From assembly GCA_947590905.1 (NCBI GenBank), contig CANQCU010000014.1:1-40442 (forward strand): a stretch of DNA of 40,442 nucleotides, given 5' to 3'. The translations under genes and the position numbers were made by a program. The notes below the pieces were generated by a model that saw only the letters and a program-made list of their open reading frames with translations, made no database searches and was not told the origin of the DNA. Positions 18,181 to 27,397 of the stretch are shown here, in pieces (within the stretch, counting starts at the first letter, position 1; each line of letters starts with the position of its first letter). This stretch comes from an uncultured Clostridia bacterium (GTDB lineage Bacteria; Bacillota; Clostridia; TANB77; CAG-508).

Positions 18181-21100
18181 TTATTTATCTATTTTTCTAT
18201 CCTTTACTATAAATCTATCGCAAGCTGAAAGCACTGCTGGTAATAACATTAGTATTAAAATTGTAGAACATAATGTTCCTTCTGATATTGTTTTACATAT
18301 TTTAGCTGCAATAGCTGAAGCAAAATTTGCAATAATTAATGTTACTATAATAAGTATTGAACTTGAAGTTAATATTGTATTTATTGACCTATTATATGAA
18401 GCTATAACTGCTTCTTTTATGTTTTTAGTTTTCCTATGTTCTAGATAATATGATGTGTAAAGTATTGCATAATCAATTGTTGCTCCCATTAGTATACTTT
18501 GAACAATAAGTATTGAAATGAAATATACATTTTCTCCTATTATTGATAATACTCCCATTATTAAGTACACTGCAGTTTGTATTGTTAGTACCAATATTGC
18601 TGGTATTATTGCAGACTTAAATGTAACTGCTACAACAATAAATATTGCTATCATAGTTATAACTGTTATTAAGTTTAGTTCATTATCAAATGTATGACTC
18701 ATTTCATAAGCCATAGGTGAATCTCCAATTATATAAAATTCTTTTATTTCTTTTCCTAGCATATCTTTGGCGTTTTGTATGAAGTTAAATGTTTCGTCAT
18801 TTTCTGGTGCAAAACTTGTATTTAGAACAACTCTTGAATATTCATCTCCTATTAGCAATTCTCTTGCGTCTTCTATATCTACTTTTGCATCTGTTATATC
18901 TTTTCTCATATCATCATCAATAAAATCAACGAATCTTTCATCTTGCAAAATGTTATTATTTAAGAAATTTACAAATTCCTCTACTGTCATTTGCCAAGTT
19001 TCATCATACTCTTTCTCACTTCCATAGTAAGTATAAAGCATTTCTATTGTATTTTTTTCTACATCATTACTTAACTTACTAAGAATCGCAAATATTTCGT
19101 CTGCTGTATATTTTGTACCATTTTCTACTTCTTTCATAATGCTACTTACTGTATTTAATTTAGTTGTTTTTTCTTTATTAAAGTTACTTGAGTATTCTTT
19201 ATTTGTAATTACATCTTTAAGCAAGAAATTTACAAAGTTTTTTATTGATAAGCTAAAGTTTTTGTTTATGTATTTAGAATTATATAATCCATAAAGTAAA
19301 TTAGTATTTTCTTTATCCATTCCTAATAGAGAGCTTAATTCACTACTTGTATATTTTTTATTATTTATAACTCCATTCATAACTGTTTGAACTAAGCTTA
19401 AATTACTTATTGTATTGCTTGAAATACTTGCAAGTGCAGTATCTTTTTTATGTTCAAGTACAAATTTTACAAATTCTTGTGGAGTCAAAGTAACTGTATT
19501 TTGACTTGAAACATACAAAACATATATATTCTTAGTAGAACTTTCCTCTATTCCTATTGTTTTAGAAAGCTCTTGGTATGTAAAGCTCTGTCCTTTTATA
19601 CTGCTTTCCATAACTACATCTAATAGTTTTAGCTGTTTAATTGTAGCATCATCTATAGTATTAGTTATAGTTTCCGTATTTACTATAATTTTTACTAATT
19701 CGTATGGAGCTAATGTTAAATTAGCTATGTTGCCTCCTGAAGTGTAACCTGCTAGTTCGTTTTTATTTTGTTCTTTACTATATTTTAAAAGTAAAATTTG
19801 ATTAATTGCTGTTTCTTCTATTCCAAATAGATTAGATAATTCTTTGCTTGTCATTTGTTTGTTAATTATATTTGAATTGCTGAATGTAGCTAATAGTTTT
19901 ATATTCTGAACCATTCCAGAATCAAAACTATTTGCATAATTCTTATCAGTTAATACATTGTTTATTACAAAGTTTGAAAATTCTGAAATCGTCATCTTTG
20001 TATCAACACCATTTACAAGAATGTAATATTTATATAATTCACTCATTGTATTTTCATCAATTCCAAAGAGTTTTGCCATCTCATTACTTTTCATAGTCTT
20101 TTGTATTGTTTTCTTATCTGTATATGTTGCTAAAGTATTTAACTTAGCTTTGCTTTCAGAATTTATGCTAGATGAATATTTTTTATTGGTTAAAACATCT
20201 TTATTCATAAAGTTTATAAACTCGTTTAAAGTAATTTTAGTACTATTATTTTTTGATAGATAATATATAAATAAATCATCTACCTGACTTTTATCAATAT
20301 CTAGTATACCTGCAATGTCTTTTGACGTTCTCTTTTTGTTCATTGCGGATGTTGTGACAAAGTTCTTTAATCTAGTGATGTCTTTTTTAGTATTGTCATC
20401 AATTTTTTCATTAGTCTTTTCGTTTTTATATGCTTCATTTTCTATAAAATCTATAAACTCTGCAAAAGTCATTTTATTTTGATTATCTTGGTTATAATAA
20501 TCATAATATACTATCTTTAAAAGATAATCTTCTACTGTTGTATCTGATCCTAAATCATTTAATTTTTCATTCAATTTATCAAATGGCAATTTTTCATTTA
20601 TTGTATTTCCATAAGCTAATACTTCGTCTATTTTTTCTTCATTCTCGAAATTCTCTAGATATTTCGAAATTTGTTCTTCTTCATCGTTTTTATAAATAAT
20701 TGCTATTTGATTATTTTCTTTAAATACGTTAGATATTTCGTCTGACTTTGTATCTGTATAATCTATTCCTAAATTTCCTTTTAAAACAAAGCTTCCTACG
20801 AATATTATAATAAATAATGGAACTGCTATATATCTTATCTTATAACTGTACTTACCTAAACCATCTAATTTAATGTTTGGACTTTTCTTTTTAGTTTTTA
20901 CTATCCACTTGTCAAACATTAATATTAGTGATGGAAGTACAAAGAAAATACAAATTAAGCTAAATAATACACCTTTTGCTAAAACAAATCCTAAGTCTTT
21001 TCCTATTGTAAAGCTCATAAATACTAATGATAAAAGTCCAACTATGGTTGTAACTGAGCTACTTGATATTGCTTGGAATGCTTTATATAAAGCATTTTTC

Positions 21101-21837
21101 ATTGCTTTTACTTTATCTTTTTCAGCTTGTTTTTCTTGGTCGTATCTGTTCATTAACATTATTGAATAATCCATTGATAATGCCATCTGCAAAATAGCAG
21201 TTATAGATTCTGTTATGTTTGATACAGTAGGAAATATTATGTTTGTTCCCTTATTTAATACTACTGCCATCAATATTGATGTTAAGAATAAAAATGGTTC
21301 TACGAAAGACTCACACATTATAAGTAGAATTACTAGCGCACATGCAACTGCAAGTGCAACTATCCAAAATGGTAATACTGTCTTGTTGCTCTCTGATACA
21401 TCTCCACTTGTATAAATAGTATAGTCTTTGTATTTTTCTGTTATGTTATCATATACATCACTTGCAAGTTCTGAATCAAATTTGTCATCTACTGTAATAA
21501 CATATAAAGTATAGTTATCTTTGTTATAATCTTCCGTATTATCATAATCTACACTTTCTACTCCCTCTATACTTTCTATGTCAGTTTTTATTTTTGGCTT
21601 TTCTTCATCACCTAAGTTTTCAAACATTAAATTTAGAGTACTTGTTTCTACATCTGAAAACTCTTCCTCCATAATGTCCATACCAATTCTTGTTTCTGAT
21701 GTATTTGGCAAATATTTGGCTATATCATAATTGATTTTTACTTTTGAAGATGCTATTCCAGAAATTATCGTAAGTGCTATAAATAAAATTAGAATAAAAT
21801 GTCTTTTATTTATTATGAAATCTGTTATCCTTCTCAA
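18181..21837 (-). CDS. MMPL/RND-family exporter with expanded repeat domain
   Basis: This 1218-residue membrane protein starts at TTG 21837, six bases after GAAGGA. An N-terminal helix and a first periplasmic-type loop lead into six helices (about 150-350) containing MALSMDYSIMLMNRYD. A very large extracytoplasmic region (about 350-1015) is followed by six more helices with MGATIDYAILYTSYYLEH and a SSSILIIVTLII stretch. This is the MMPL/RND layout. The extracytoplasmic region holds about seven degenerate repeats of roughly 80 residues, each opening with a [IVM]T-x-x-EF-x-x-F element. Related Firmicute proteins are usually around 700 residues, so the repeats are an expansion. It follows the TSCPD gene by 15 bp and precedes the bile-salt-hydrolase-like gene by 17 bp. 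Its substrate is unknown; a lipid or bile acid is suggested only by context. Confidence 0.88.
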   Translation of the reverse strand: MRRITDFIINKRHFILILFIALTIISGIASSKVKINYDIAKYLPNTSETRIGMDIMEEEFSDVETSTLNLMFENLGDEEKPKIKTDIESIEGVESVDYDNTEDYNKDNYTLYVITVDDKFDSELASDVYDNITEKYKDYTIYTSGDVSESNKTVLPFWIVALAVACALVILLIMCESFVEPFLFLTSILMAVVLNKGTNIIFPTVSNITESITAILQMALSMDYSIMLMNRYDQEKQAEKDKVKAMKNALYKAFQAISSSSVTTIVGLLSLVFMSFTIGKDLGFVLAKGVLFSLICIFFVLPSLILMFDKWIVKTKKKSPNIKLDGLGKYSYKIRYIAVPLFIIIFVGSFVLKGNLGIDYTDTKSDEISNVFKENNQIAIIYKNDEEEQISKYLENFENEEKIDEVLAYGNTINEKLPFDKLNEKLNDLGSDTTVEDYLLKIVYYDYYNQDNQNKMTFAEFIDFIENEAYKNEKTNEKIDDNTKKDITRLKNFVTTSAMNKKRTSKDIAGILDIDKSQVDDLFIYYLSKNNSTKITLNEFINFMNKDVLTNKKYSSSINSESKAKLNTLATYTDKKTIQKTMKSNEMAKLFGIDENTMSELYKYYILVNGVDTKMTISEFSNFVINNVLTDKNYANSFDSGMVQNIKLLATFSNSNIINKQMTSKELSNLFGIEETAINQILLLKYSKEQNKNELAGYTSGGNIANLTLAPYELVKIIVNTETITNTIDDATIKQLKLLDVVMESSIKGQSFTYQELSKTIGIEESSTKNIYVLYVSSQNTVTLTPQEFVKFVLEHKKDTALASISSNTISNLSLVQTVMNGVINNKKYTSSELSSLLGMDKENTNLLYGLYNSKYINKNFSLSIKNFVNFLLKDVITNKEYSSNFNKEKTTKLNTVSSIMKEVENGTKYTADEIFAILSKLSNDVEKNTIEMLYTYYGSEKEYDETWQMTVEEFVNFLNNNILQDERFVDFIDDDMRKDITDAKVDIEDARELLIGDEYSRVVLNTSFAPENDETFNFIQNAKDMLGKEIKEFYIIGDSPMAYEMSHTFDNELNLITVITMIAIFIVVAVTFKSAIIPAILVLTIQTAVYLIMGVLSIIGENVYFISILIVQSILMGATIDYAILYTSYYLEHRKTKNIKEAVIASYNRSINTILTSSSILIIVTLIIANFASAIAAKICKTISEGTLCSTILILMLLPAVLSACDRFIVKDRKIDK

Positions 21838-21852
21838 CGTAATTCCTTCTTT

Positions 21853-22119
21853 CTATGCAGACTTTTTTGATTCTTCATATGCTTTTCTTACGGCCCTTGC
21901 TAATTGATCTGCGCAAGAGGTTCCTTTTCCGGCACAATCGATTCCACCTAATTTTTTTTCTATTTCTTCTACCGTCATTCCTTCAACTAGTCTAGGAAGA
22001 GCTTGCAAGTTTCCAGGGCATCCTCCTCTTAAAAATCTAACATTAGTTATGACATTTCCTTCTATTGTAAATTCAATTTCTTGTGCACAGGTATTTTCTG
22101 TTTTAAACGTATATTTCAT
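21853..22119 (-). CDS. TSCPD domain small protein
   Basis: This 88-residue protein carries the TSCPD domain found alone in many anaerobes and at the C-terminus of B12-dependent ribonucleotide reductase (NrdJ). Cysteine motifs are NTCAQE, GGCPGNLQALPRL and IDCAGKGTSCADQLARA, suggesting metal binding or redox function. Its molecular role in the single-domain form is not established. It is the first gene of the likely TSCPD/exporter/hydrolase unit. The start follows AAAGGAGTTGGTAAATA. One CGG lies out of frame. Confidence 0.88.
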   Translation of the reverse strand: MKYTFKTENTCAQEIEFTIEGNVITNVRFLRGGCPGNLQALPRLVEGMTVEEIEKKLGGIDCAGKGTSCADQLARAVRKAYEESKKSA

Positions 22120-22277
22120 TATTTACCAACTCCTTTATTATTTTTATTTAAAATCATGGATTTTTTAATTTATTTTTCTTACATTTTATCCTATTAAACT
22201 GCACTAAATATTATACATTTTCAATTACTTTTTGTCAAGAGAAGTGCTTGTCTTAAAGTCAATACAAGATCTTGTTT

Positions 22278-23141
22278 TTAACCATTATTTTTATATTTTT
22301 CAAGCAGTTTGTCATAATCATCTAAAAAGTGATGGCTTGTTCCATCTCTTTGACTTCTATATGATATAATTGTATCTAAATTTACATTTTGAGCACTTCT
22401 AAAAATATTCATATCTATTCTGTCATAAACTTTTCTTAGTTCTTTTATCATTTTTTTCACTTCTTCTCTTTTTGAGCTTCCGTCTTCATTGTTACACATA
22501 GTATAATGTTCTGTAAATCTACAAGCGCATTGGATAAACTCTAAATTGTTTTTTTCTTTCCAGTCTATAATGCTTGCTTCTTTGACATAATATAGAGGTC
22601 TTATTAGTTCCATACCAGGATGAGATGTACTTAGTACCTTAGGCATCATTGTTTGCATTTGTGCTCCATAAAGCATACCCATTAATATTGTTTCTATAAC
22701 ATCATCAAAGTGATGTCCTAATGCAATTTTATTGCATCCGAGCTCCTTTGCTTTTTCATACAAATATCCTCTTCTCATTCTTGCACATACATAACAAGGA
22801 TGGCTATCTATTCTTGCAACAGTATCAAAAATTTCTGTTTTGAATACAGTTAATGGAATATTTAAAAGTTCTGCATTTTGCATAACTTTTTCCCTATTAA
22901 CTTCATTATATCCCGGATTCATAGATAAAAATACAAGTTCAAAGTCAATTTCTCCATGTCTTTTTAATTCTTGCAAACATTTTGCAAGTAGCATTGAATC
23001 TTTTCCTCCTGATATACATACTGCGATTTTATCTCCACTTTGTATCATATCGAATTCTTTTATACCTTTTACAAACTCGTTCCATATTGTCTTTCTATAT
23101 TTTGTTATAATACTTCTTTCTACTTCTTTATATTTTTCCAA
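22278..23141 (-). CDS. TtcA-like tRNA 2-thiocytidine synthetase / PP-loop ATPase
   Basis: This 287-residue ATPase of the adenine nucleotide alpha-hydrolase fold has the PP-loop CISGGKDSMLLAKC (about 41-54). It also has a CYVCARMRRGYLYEKA pair of cysteines and ALGHHFDDVIETILM. These are the hallmarks of TtcA, which thiolates cytidine 32 of tRNA through an iron-sulfur cluster held by such cysteines. A third cysteine cluster CACRFTEHYTMC lies near residue 205. Its position is unrelated to neighbours. The start is ATG 23141 with AGGAGAATTG upstream. No in-frame CGG occurs. Confidence 0.88.
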   Translation of the reverse strand: MEKYKEVERSIITKYRKTIWNEFVKGIKEFDMIQSGDKIAVCISGGKDSMLLAKCLQELKRHGEIDFELVFLSMNPGYNEVNREKVMQNAELLNIPLTVFKTEIFDTVARIDSHPCYVCARMRRGYLYEKAKELGCNKIALGHHFDDVIETILMGMLYGAQMQTMMPKVLSTSHPGMELIRPLYYVKEASIIDWKEKNNLEFIQCACRFTEHYTMCNNEDGSSKREEVKKMIKELRKVYDRIDMNIFRSAQNVNLDTIISYRSQRDGTSHHFLDDYDKLLEKYKNNG

Positions 23142-23365
23142 TTCAATTCTCCTAACATATAAAGTATTTAAAAATATCTTTATGAATTTTTTTATAAATT
23201 TTCCATTGATATCAAGATAACTTAATTTTCTATTTCAGTATAGCAAAAAAACAAGTAATTGTAAAGGTATTCTGCATTTCTCTAAAAAGGACACATAATA
23301 ATATGTATATTCATATAATACTAATGTATAAAACTCTTTTTTATACAAAGTGAGGAGCTATAAAA

Positions 23366-23860
23366 ATGAAAAATACCAAAAATATTATAATAGGTACTTT
23401 GCTAGTAGTTATTTTGATTATGGCTGTTGGATACTCTTCTTTTGCTACTAAGTTTACACTAAATGGAACTGCAGAAATTGTAGGCGAATGGGATGTTAAG
23501 ATATCTAAAGTAGAAGCTAAAGAAATTAGTGAAAATTGTAATGCGGGACAACCTTCATTTACCAATACAAGTGTAACTTTTAATTGCACTCTTTTAAAAC
23601 CAGGAGATAAAGTAGCATACGAAATAACAATTCAAAATGCGGGAACCATTGATGCTGTTCTGAATAATATTTTATTTACTAGCGATGAAATAAATGGTTC
23701 TCCAGCTATCACTTATGAAACATCAGAACTTAATGCCTTTTTACCTGCTGGCAGTCAAACAAGTTTAACAGTTACAATTGAATACAATAAAGATACTACT
23801 GAAGTTCCTGAAATTAAAACAAAGACAATAACAGGTATTATAGAATACGTTCAAAATTAA
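23366..23860 (+). CDS. TasA/camelysin-like secreted protein
   Basis: This 164-residue secreted protein has an N-terminal hydrophobic segment (about 6-26, IIIGTLLVVILIMAVGYSSFA) typical of SipW substrates. A beta-sandwich-like region follows (VGEWDVKISKVEA, PGDKVAYEITIQNAGTID, LTVTIEYNKD). Two cysteines (CNAG, FNCTL) could form a disulfide. It resembles the TasA/CalY fibre-protein group in size, signal and neighbours, though identity is low by eye. It starts at ATG 23366 after TGAGGAG. It is followed by a 15-bp hairpin and then by the SipW-like peptidase. Confidence 0.65.
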   Translation: MKNTKNIIIGTLLVVILIMAVGYSSFATKFTLNGTAEIVGEWDVKISKVEAKEISENCNAGQPSFTNTSVTFNCTLLKPGDKVAYEITIQNAGTIDAVLNNILFTSDEINGSPAITYETSELNAFLPAGSQTSLTVTIEYNKDTTEVPEIKTKTITGIIEYVQN

Positions 23861-23867
23861 TAATTCG

Positions 23868-23905
23868 TATAAATGCATAGAAATAAGTTCTTCTATGCAT
23901 TTATA
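23868..23905 (+). promoter_or_regulatory. Intergenic stem-loop between tasA-like and sipW-like genes
   Basis: Arms 23868-23882 and 23891-23905 (15 bp) are perfect complements with an 8-nt loop. No strong U-run follows, so it may reduce downstream expression or protect the upstream mRNA rather than fully terminate. That would suit high substrate and low peptidase expression. Confidence 0.55.
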
Positions 23906-23919
23906 ATGGGAGACACATT

Positions 23920-25062
23920 ATGAAAAGTTTTAAAAATACAAATATCTTATTAATTATAACTTTATATATTTTAATAGGTTTTAGCAATTTAAATAATTTT
24001 CCTTTTTATATAAATGTAATATCACCTGTTTTTTGGACTTGTCTTTTACTTTATATGATATATGATATTAGGAAAAACTATATAAGCTTTTATTCAAATA
24101 GGAGATATATTCTATATATGATAATAATTTCATGTATTAATATTATTTCGCTTTTTGCTATTGGTTTTATATTTGGTTTTGTTAAAAGTCCATATAATCA
24201 TGAAGCTGTTTCTATATTAAAAAATATAACTACTCAAATTCTTCCAATAATTAGCATGGAAATTGCAAGATTTGTTGTTATTGCCAGAAACAATCATAAT
24301 AAATTTGCTACTGCACTAATAACAGTTCTCTTAATATTTTCAGAAATTAATTATGGTGCTTTAGTAAGTTTATTTTCTAATAAGGAAATGTTTTTTGAAT
24401 ATATATGTTCTACAATTGTTCCTTTAATAGCTTTTAATTTGCTATACACTTATCTTTCAATAAAAAGTTCATTTATACTTCCGATAATATATAGACTTTT
24501 TGGCCAACTTTTATTGATACTTGCTCCTATATTCCCAAATGTCAATTGGTTTGCGTCTGGTTCAATTAATATGCTACTTGCTCTATTAGTTTATATATTA
24601 TTTAAATATATAGTTGTAAAAGAAAAAAAAGATATAAAAAGAACAAAACTAAACCTTTCTGAAAAAATTAGCTACATTATTGCATTAATTATATGTACTC
24701 TTTTAGTTTGCTTTATACTTGGCTTTTTTGAATATGAACCAATTACTATAATTTCAAGCAGTATGTATCCAATTTTTTCAAGAGGTGATGTTGTAATTTA
24801 TAAAAAAATATCAGAGAACAGTCTTAGGGCACTTCCTGTAGGAACAATTATCCTTTATACCATAGAAGGTCAAAATATTGCTCACCGTATTGTTAAAATA
24901 ATAAACGAAAATGGAACTGTTTTATATCAAACAAAAGGTGATTTTAACAATATAGCTGATGAAAATTTAGTTGATATAAGTCAAATTAAAGGTATATACG
25001 TTTTTAACATTAAATATATTGGTTTTCCATCAGTTTGGTTACATGAATATTTTAATAGTTAA
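23920..25062 (+). CDS. SipW-like signal peptidase I with long membrane N-terminus
   Basis: This 380-residue protein has about eight N-terminal membrane helices (residues 1-240). A C-terminal S26 peptidase domain shows the nucleophile region IISSSMYPIFSRGDVVIYKK, then LPVGTIILYTIEGQNIAHRIVKI with the catalytic-type His of the ER/SipW class. YQTKGDFNNIADENLVDISQIKG follows. SipW-type peptidases use a Ser-His rather than Ser-Lys pair and process TasA-like proteins. The multi-helix N-terminal part is an extension beyond normal SipW (about 190 residues). It lies between the TasA-like gene and the DUF5305-like gene, forming a plausible surface-fibre locus. The start follows GGGAGACACATT. Confidence 0.82.
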   Translation: MKSFKNTNILLIITLYILIGFSNLNNFPFYINVISPVFWTCLLLYMIYDIRKNYISFYSNRRYILYMIIISCINIISLFAIGFIFGFVKSPYNHEAVSILKNITTQILPIISMEIARFVVIARNNHNKFATALITVLLIFSEINYGALVSLFSNKEMFFEYICSTIVPLIAFNLLYTYLSIKSSFILPIIYRLFGQLLLILAPIFPNVNWFASGSINMLLALLVYILFKYIVVKEKKDIKRTKLNLSEKISYIIALIICTLLVCFILGFFEYEPITIISSSMYPIFSRGDVVIYKKISENSLRALPVGTIILYTIEGQNIAHRIVKIINENGTVLYQTKGDFNNIADENLVDISQIKGIYVFNIKYIGFPSVWLHEYFNS

Positions 25063-25097
25063 AATGAAAAATTGAAACAAAATAAGGAGGTTAATTT

Positions 25098-26235
25098 ATG
25101 CTAAAGAAAAAATATAAAAGATATTTTAAAGATTCAAAAAAATCTAACTCTATCACATTTTGCTTAACAGTAATTACAATTATTATAGGAAGTATTTTTA
25201 TATATCTTGGAATAACTTTTAAAGAAAAACCTGTCTCGATTTATAATTATACAGTAGCAAAAGATGCTGATTATAATATTTTATTGAATCCTAATATTTT
25301 CTATGATACTGATGTTTTACCATCTAATCGGCTATTATGCTTCTAAATCTATAAATACTCTTATGATAGATTTTAAATATAATTTCAGTTCTAATAAATT
25401 AGCTATTATAGATTATAACTATAATATTACTGCTAACTTAATAGGAAATATTACTTCAAATGGAAGAGAAGATAAAGAAGTTTGGAATAAAAGTTTTACT
25501 TTACTTGAAACTAACAGTAACTCTCTTTACGGAAAAGATTTTTCTATTACTGAAAAAGTAGATATTGACTATGCATACTACAATAATCTTGCCCGTTCTT
25601 ATGAGGAAACTTACGGAATTATAATTAATTCTGTTTTAAAACTACGTTTAAATGTTTCTTATGATATAAACCTTTCTAGTTTAAATAAAACTAATGCAAA
25701 TATTGCTTCTTATGATACTAATTCTTCCGCTTCTTCAAATGTGCAAACTTCTTTTCTATCGTCTGATAATAAAGAAACTGTTACTGACTATATTGAGCTT
25801 GAAATACCTATAACAAATACTGTAACTGAAGTTAGTAGAAACTATGAAAATCTTTCTAAAGATGTTGCTTTACTATCAGATAATCATACTCTCTTAAAAA
25901 TTATTTATATTATTATGGGTATTTTGTTTATACTTTCTTCTGTAATTATAATACTAGTTAAGATAAAAAAAGAGCCTAAAAATATATATAAGAGTAATAT
26001 TCGTCGTATTTTTAAATACTATAATGATTTAATTGTTACTGTAAAAAATAAACCTGACATTGGTAATTTAAAAATTATGGAAATTGTTTTTTTTGAAGAT
26101 TTAATTGACGTTGCTGAACAAAGTAATAGTAATATTATCTATTATGAAGTTTCAGAAAATGAAGAAAGTAACTTTTATGTAATTGTTAATGGATATGCAT
26201 ATATCTTAGTAGTTAAAAATAGTAAATTAGAATGA
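25098..26235 (+). CDS. DUF5305-like membrane protein, one CGG +1 shift
   Basis: Conventional reading ends at residue 82. Skipping the C of the in-frame CGG at codon 78 gives VLPSN-GYYASKSINTLMIDF and a 378-residue protein (1138 nt minus 1 is divisible by 3). An N-terminal helix (about 23-42) is followed by an extracytoplasmic region with IDFKYNFSS, NYNITANLIGNI and SFTLLETNS. A second helix (LLKIIYIIMGILFILSSVIIILV) leads to a basic cytoplasmic tail. This topology and the Y-x-V-x-D-F-x-Y-x-F pattern match DUF5305 proteins that often accompany SipW-like peptidases. A perfect AAGGAGGT site precedes ATG 25098. This is the only plus-strand gene in the window that shows the recoding. Confidence 0.75.
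25329..25332 (+). other. CGGC +1 recoding site (DUF5305-like residue 78)
   Basis: The frame-0 context is AAT CGG CTA, with a stop five codons later. Skipping C25329 gives Asn-Gly-Tyr-Tyr-Ala and opens the remaining 300 codons. It shows the effect is not tied to one DNA strand. Confidence 0.75.
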
Positions 26236-26238
26236 AAA

Positions 26239-26262
26239 AAGAGTACATTTTGTACTCTTCTT
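26239..26262. terminator. Bidirectional terminator between convergent genes
   Basis: AAGAGTACA (26239-26247) pairs with TGTACTCTT (26251-26259), flanked by an A-run on the left and a T-rich tract on the right. It separates the plus-strand DUF5305-like gene from alr on the minus strand. Confidence 0.8.
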
Positions 26263-27327
26263 TCATTCTGCATATATTCTAGGTACTCTTTTCCCTATTG
26301 AGCAGAATATCTCATATGGAATAGTATCTAAATAATCAGCTATGTATTTAATATGCTCTATATCTTTTATTAAAGCTACCTTATCTCCTACCTTAACTGT
26401 ATCATCTACTTTTACAAATAACATATCCATGCATATATTTCCAACAATGTTATATTGTTTATTATTTATATATACTGTTCTTCCTGTATTCTTTCTAATA
26501 ATTCCATCTGCATATCCAATAGGAATTATTGCAATTTTTTCTTCTTCATTTTCTACTTTATATGTACCGTTGTATCCAACAGTTTCATTCTGTACTTTAT
26601 TTATTTGTATAACTTCACTATACAAACTGAATGTTGGTAAAAAATTAATATCTTTATCTTCCACAAGCCCATACATAGCAATTCCTAATCTACAACCATT
26701 GCAATATGGTAATTTAGCATAATTTATTGTTGCCTCACTTGCTCCTATATGAACTATTGGAATCTCTAGTAAATTAATATCTTTTGTTATTTCTTCAAAT
26801 TTTTTATATTGCTTTAATGTTATTTCTTCATCATCAGCTTTATATATATGTGTATATATCCCTTCGAGTACTAAATTACTCTCTTTAATAGTCTTATATA
26901 CTGCATTAAATTCTTCCTTGTTCTTAACGCCTAATCTATTCATTCCTGTATTTACTTTTATATGAACTTTTAATCTTTCTTTATTTTCTTGTAACATTTT
27001 AATCAAATATTCATAATTGCTAATTGTTACTGTTATATTGTTTTCTACGCACTTATTAATATATTCCGTAGGTATTATTCCTAAACAAAGTATTGGTATA
27101 TCTTTAATTTCTTTTCTAATTTCTAAAGCTTCTTCTAATGTTGCAACTGCTATATAGTTACAACCAGCATCTATTATTGTTTCTACAACTTTTATTCCGT
27201 GATGTCCATAAGCATCTGCCTTAACCACTCCAAAATAATATTTATAGTCATTATATTTACTAATAAGTTCTTTTACATTATGCTTTATGCTTTTTAGATT
27301 GACTTCAACGTAAGTATTTCTGTACAT
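26263..27327 (-). CDS. alr: Alanine racemase
   Basis: This 354-residue PLP enzyme converts L- to D-alanine for peptidoglycan. The N-terminal barrel carries VVKADAYGHHG with PLP-binding Lys36. KVNTGMNRLG and GCRLGIAMYGL follow. The C-terminal domain has GYNGTY with the second catalytic tyrosine, IPIGYADGI and GNICMDMLFV. Length is slightly short of the usual 370-390 but all key segments are present. It appears single, downstream of the MgtA-type gene with a 70-bp gap. Out-of-frame CGGs only. Confidence 0.94.
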   Translation of the reverse strand: MYRNTYVEVNLKSIKHNVKELISKYNDYKYYFGVVKADAYGHHGIKVVETIIDAGCNYIAVATLEEALEIRKEIKDIPILCLGIIPTEYINKCVENNITVTISNYEYLIKMLQENKERLKVHIKVNTGMNRLGVKNKEEFNAVYKTIKESNLVLEGIYTHIYKADDEEITLKQYKKFEEITKDINLLEIPIVHIGASEATINYAKLPYCNGCRLGIAMYGLVEDKDINFLPTFSLYSEVIQINKVQNETVGYNGTYKVENEEEKIAIIPIGYADGIIRKNTGRTVYINNKQYNIVGNICMDMLFVKVDDTVKVGDKVALIKDIEHIKYIADYLDTIPYEIFCSIGKRVPRIYAE

Positions 27328-27397
27328 GATTTTCTCCTCTCACATTTTTGCATTATACCACTCTTTATTATTTTATACAATATACCATTTTAACTTT

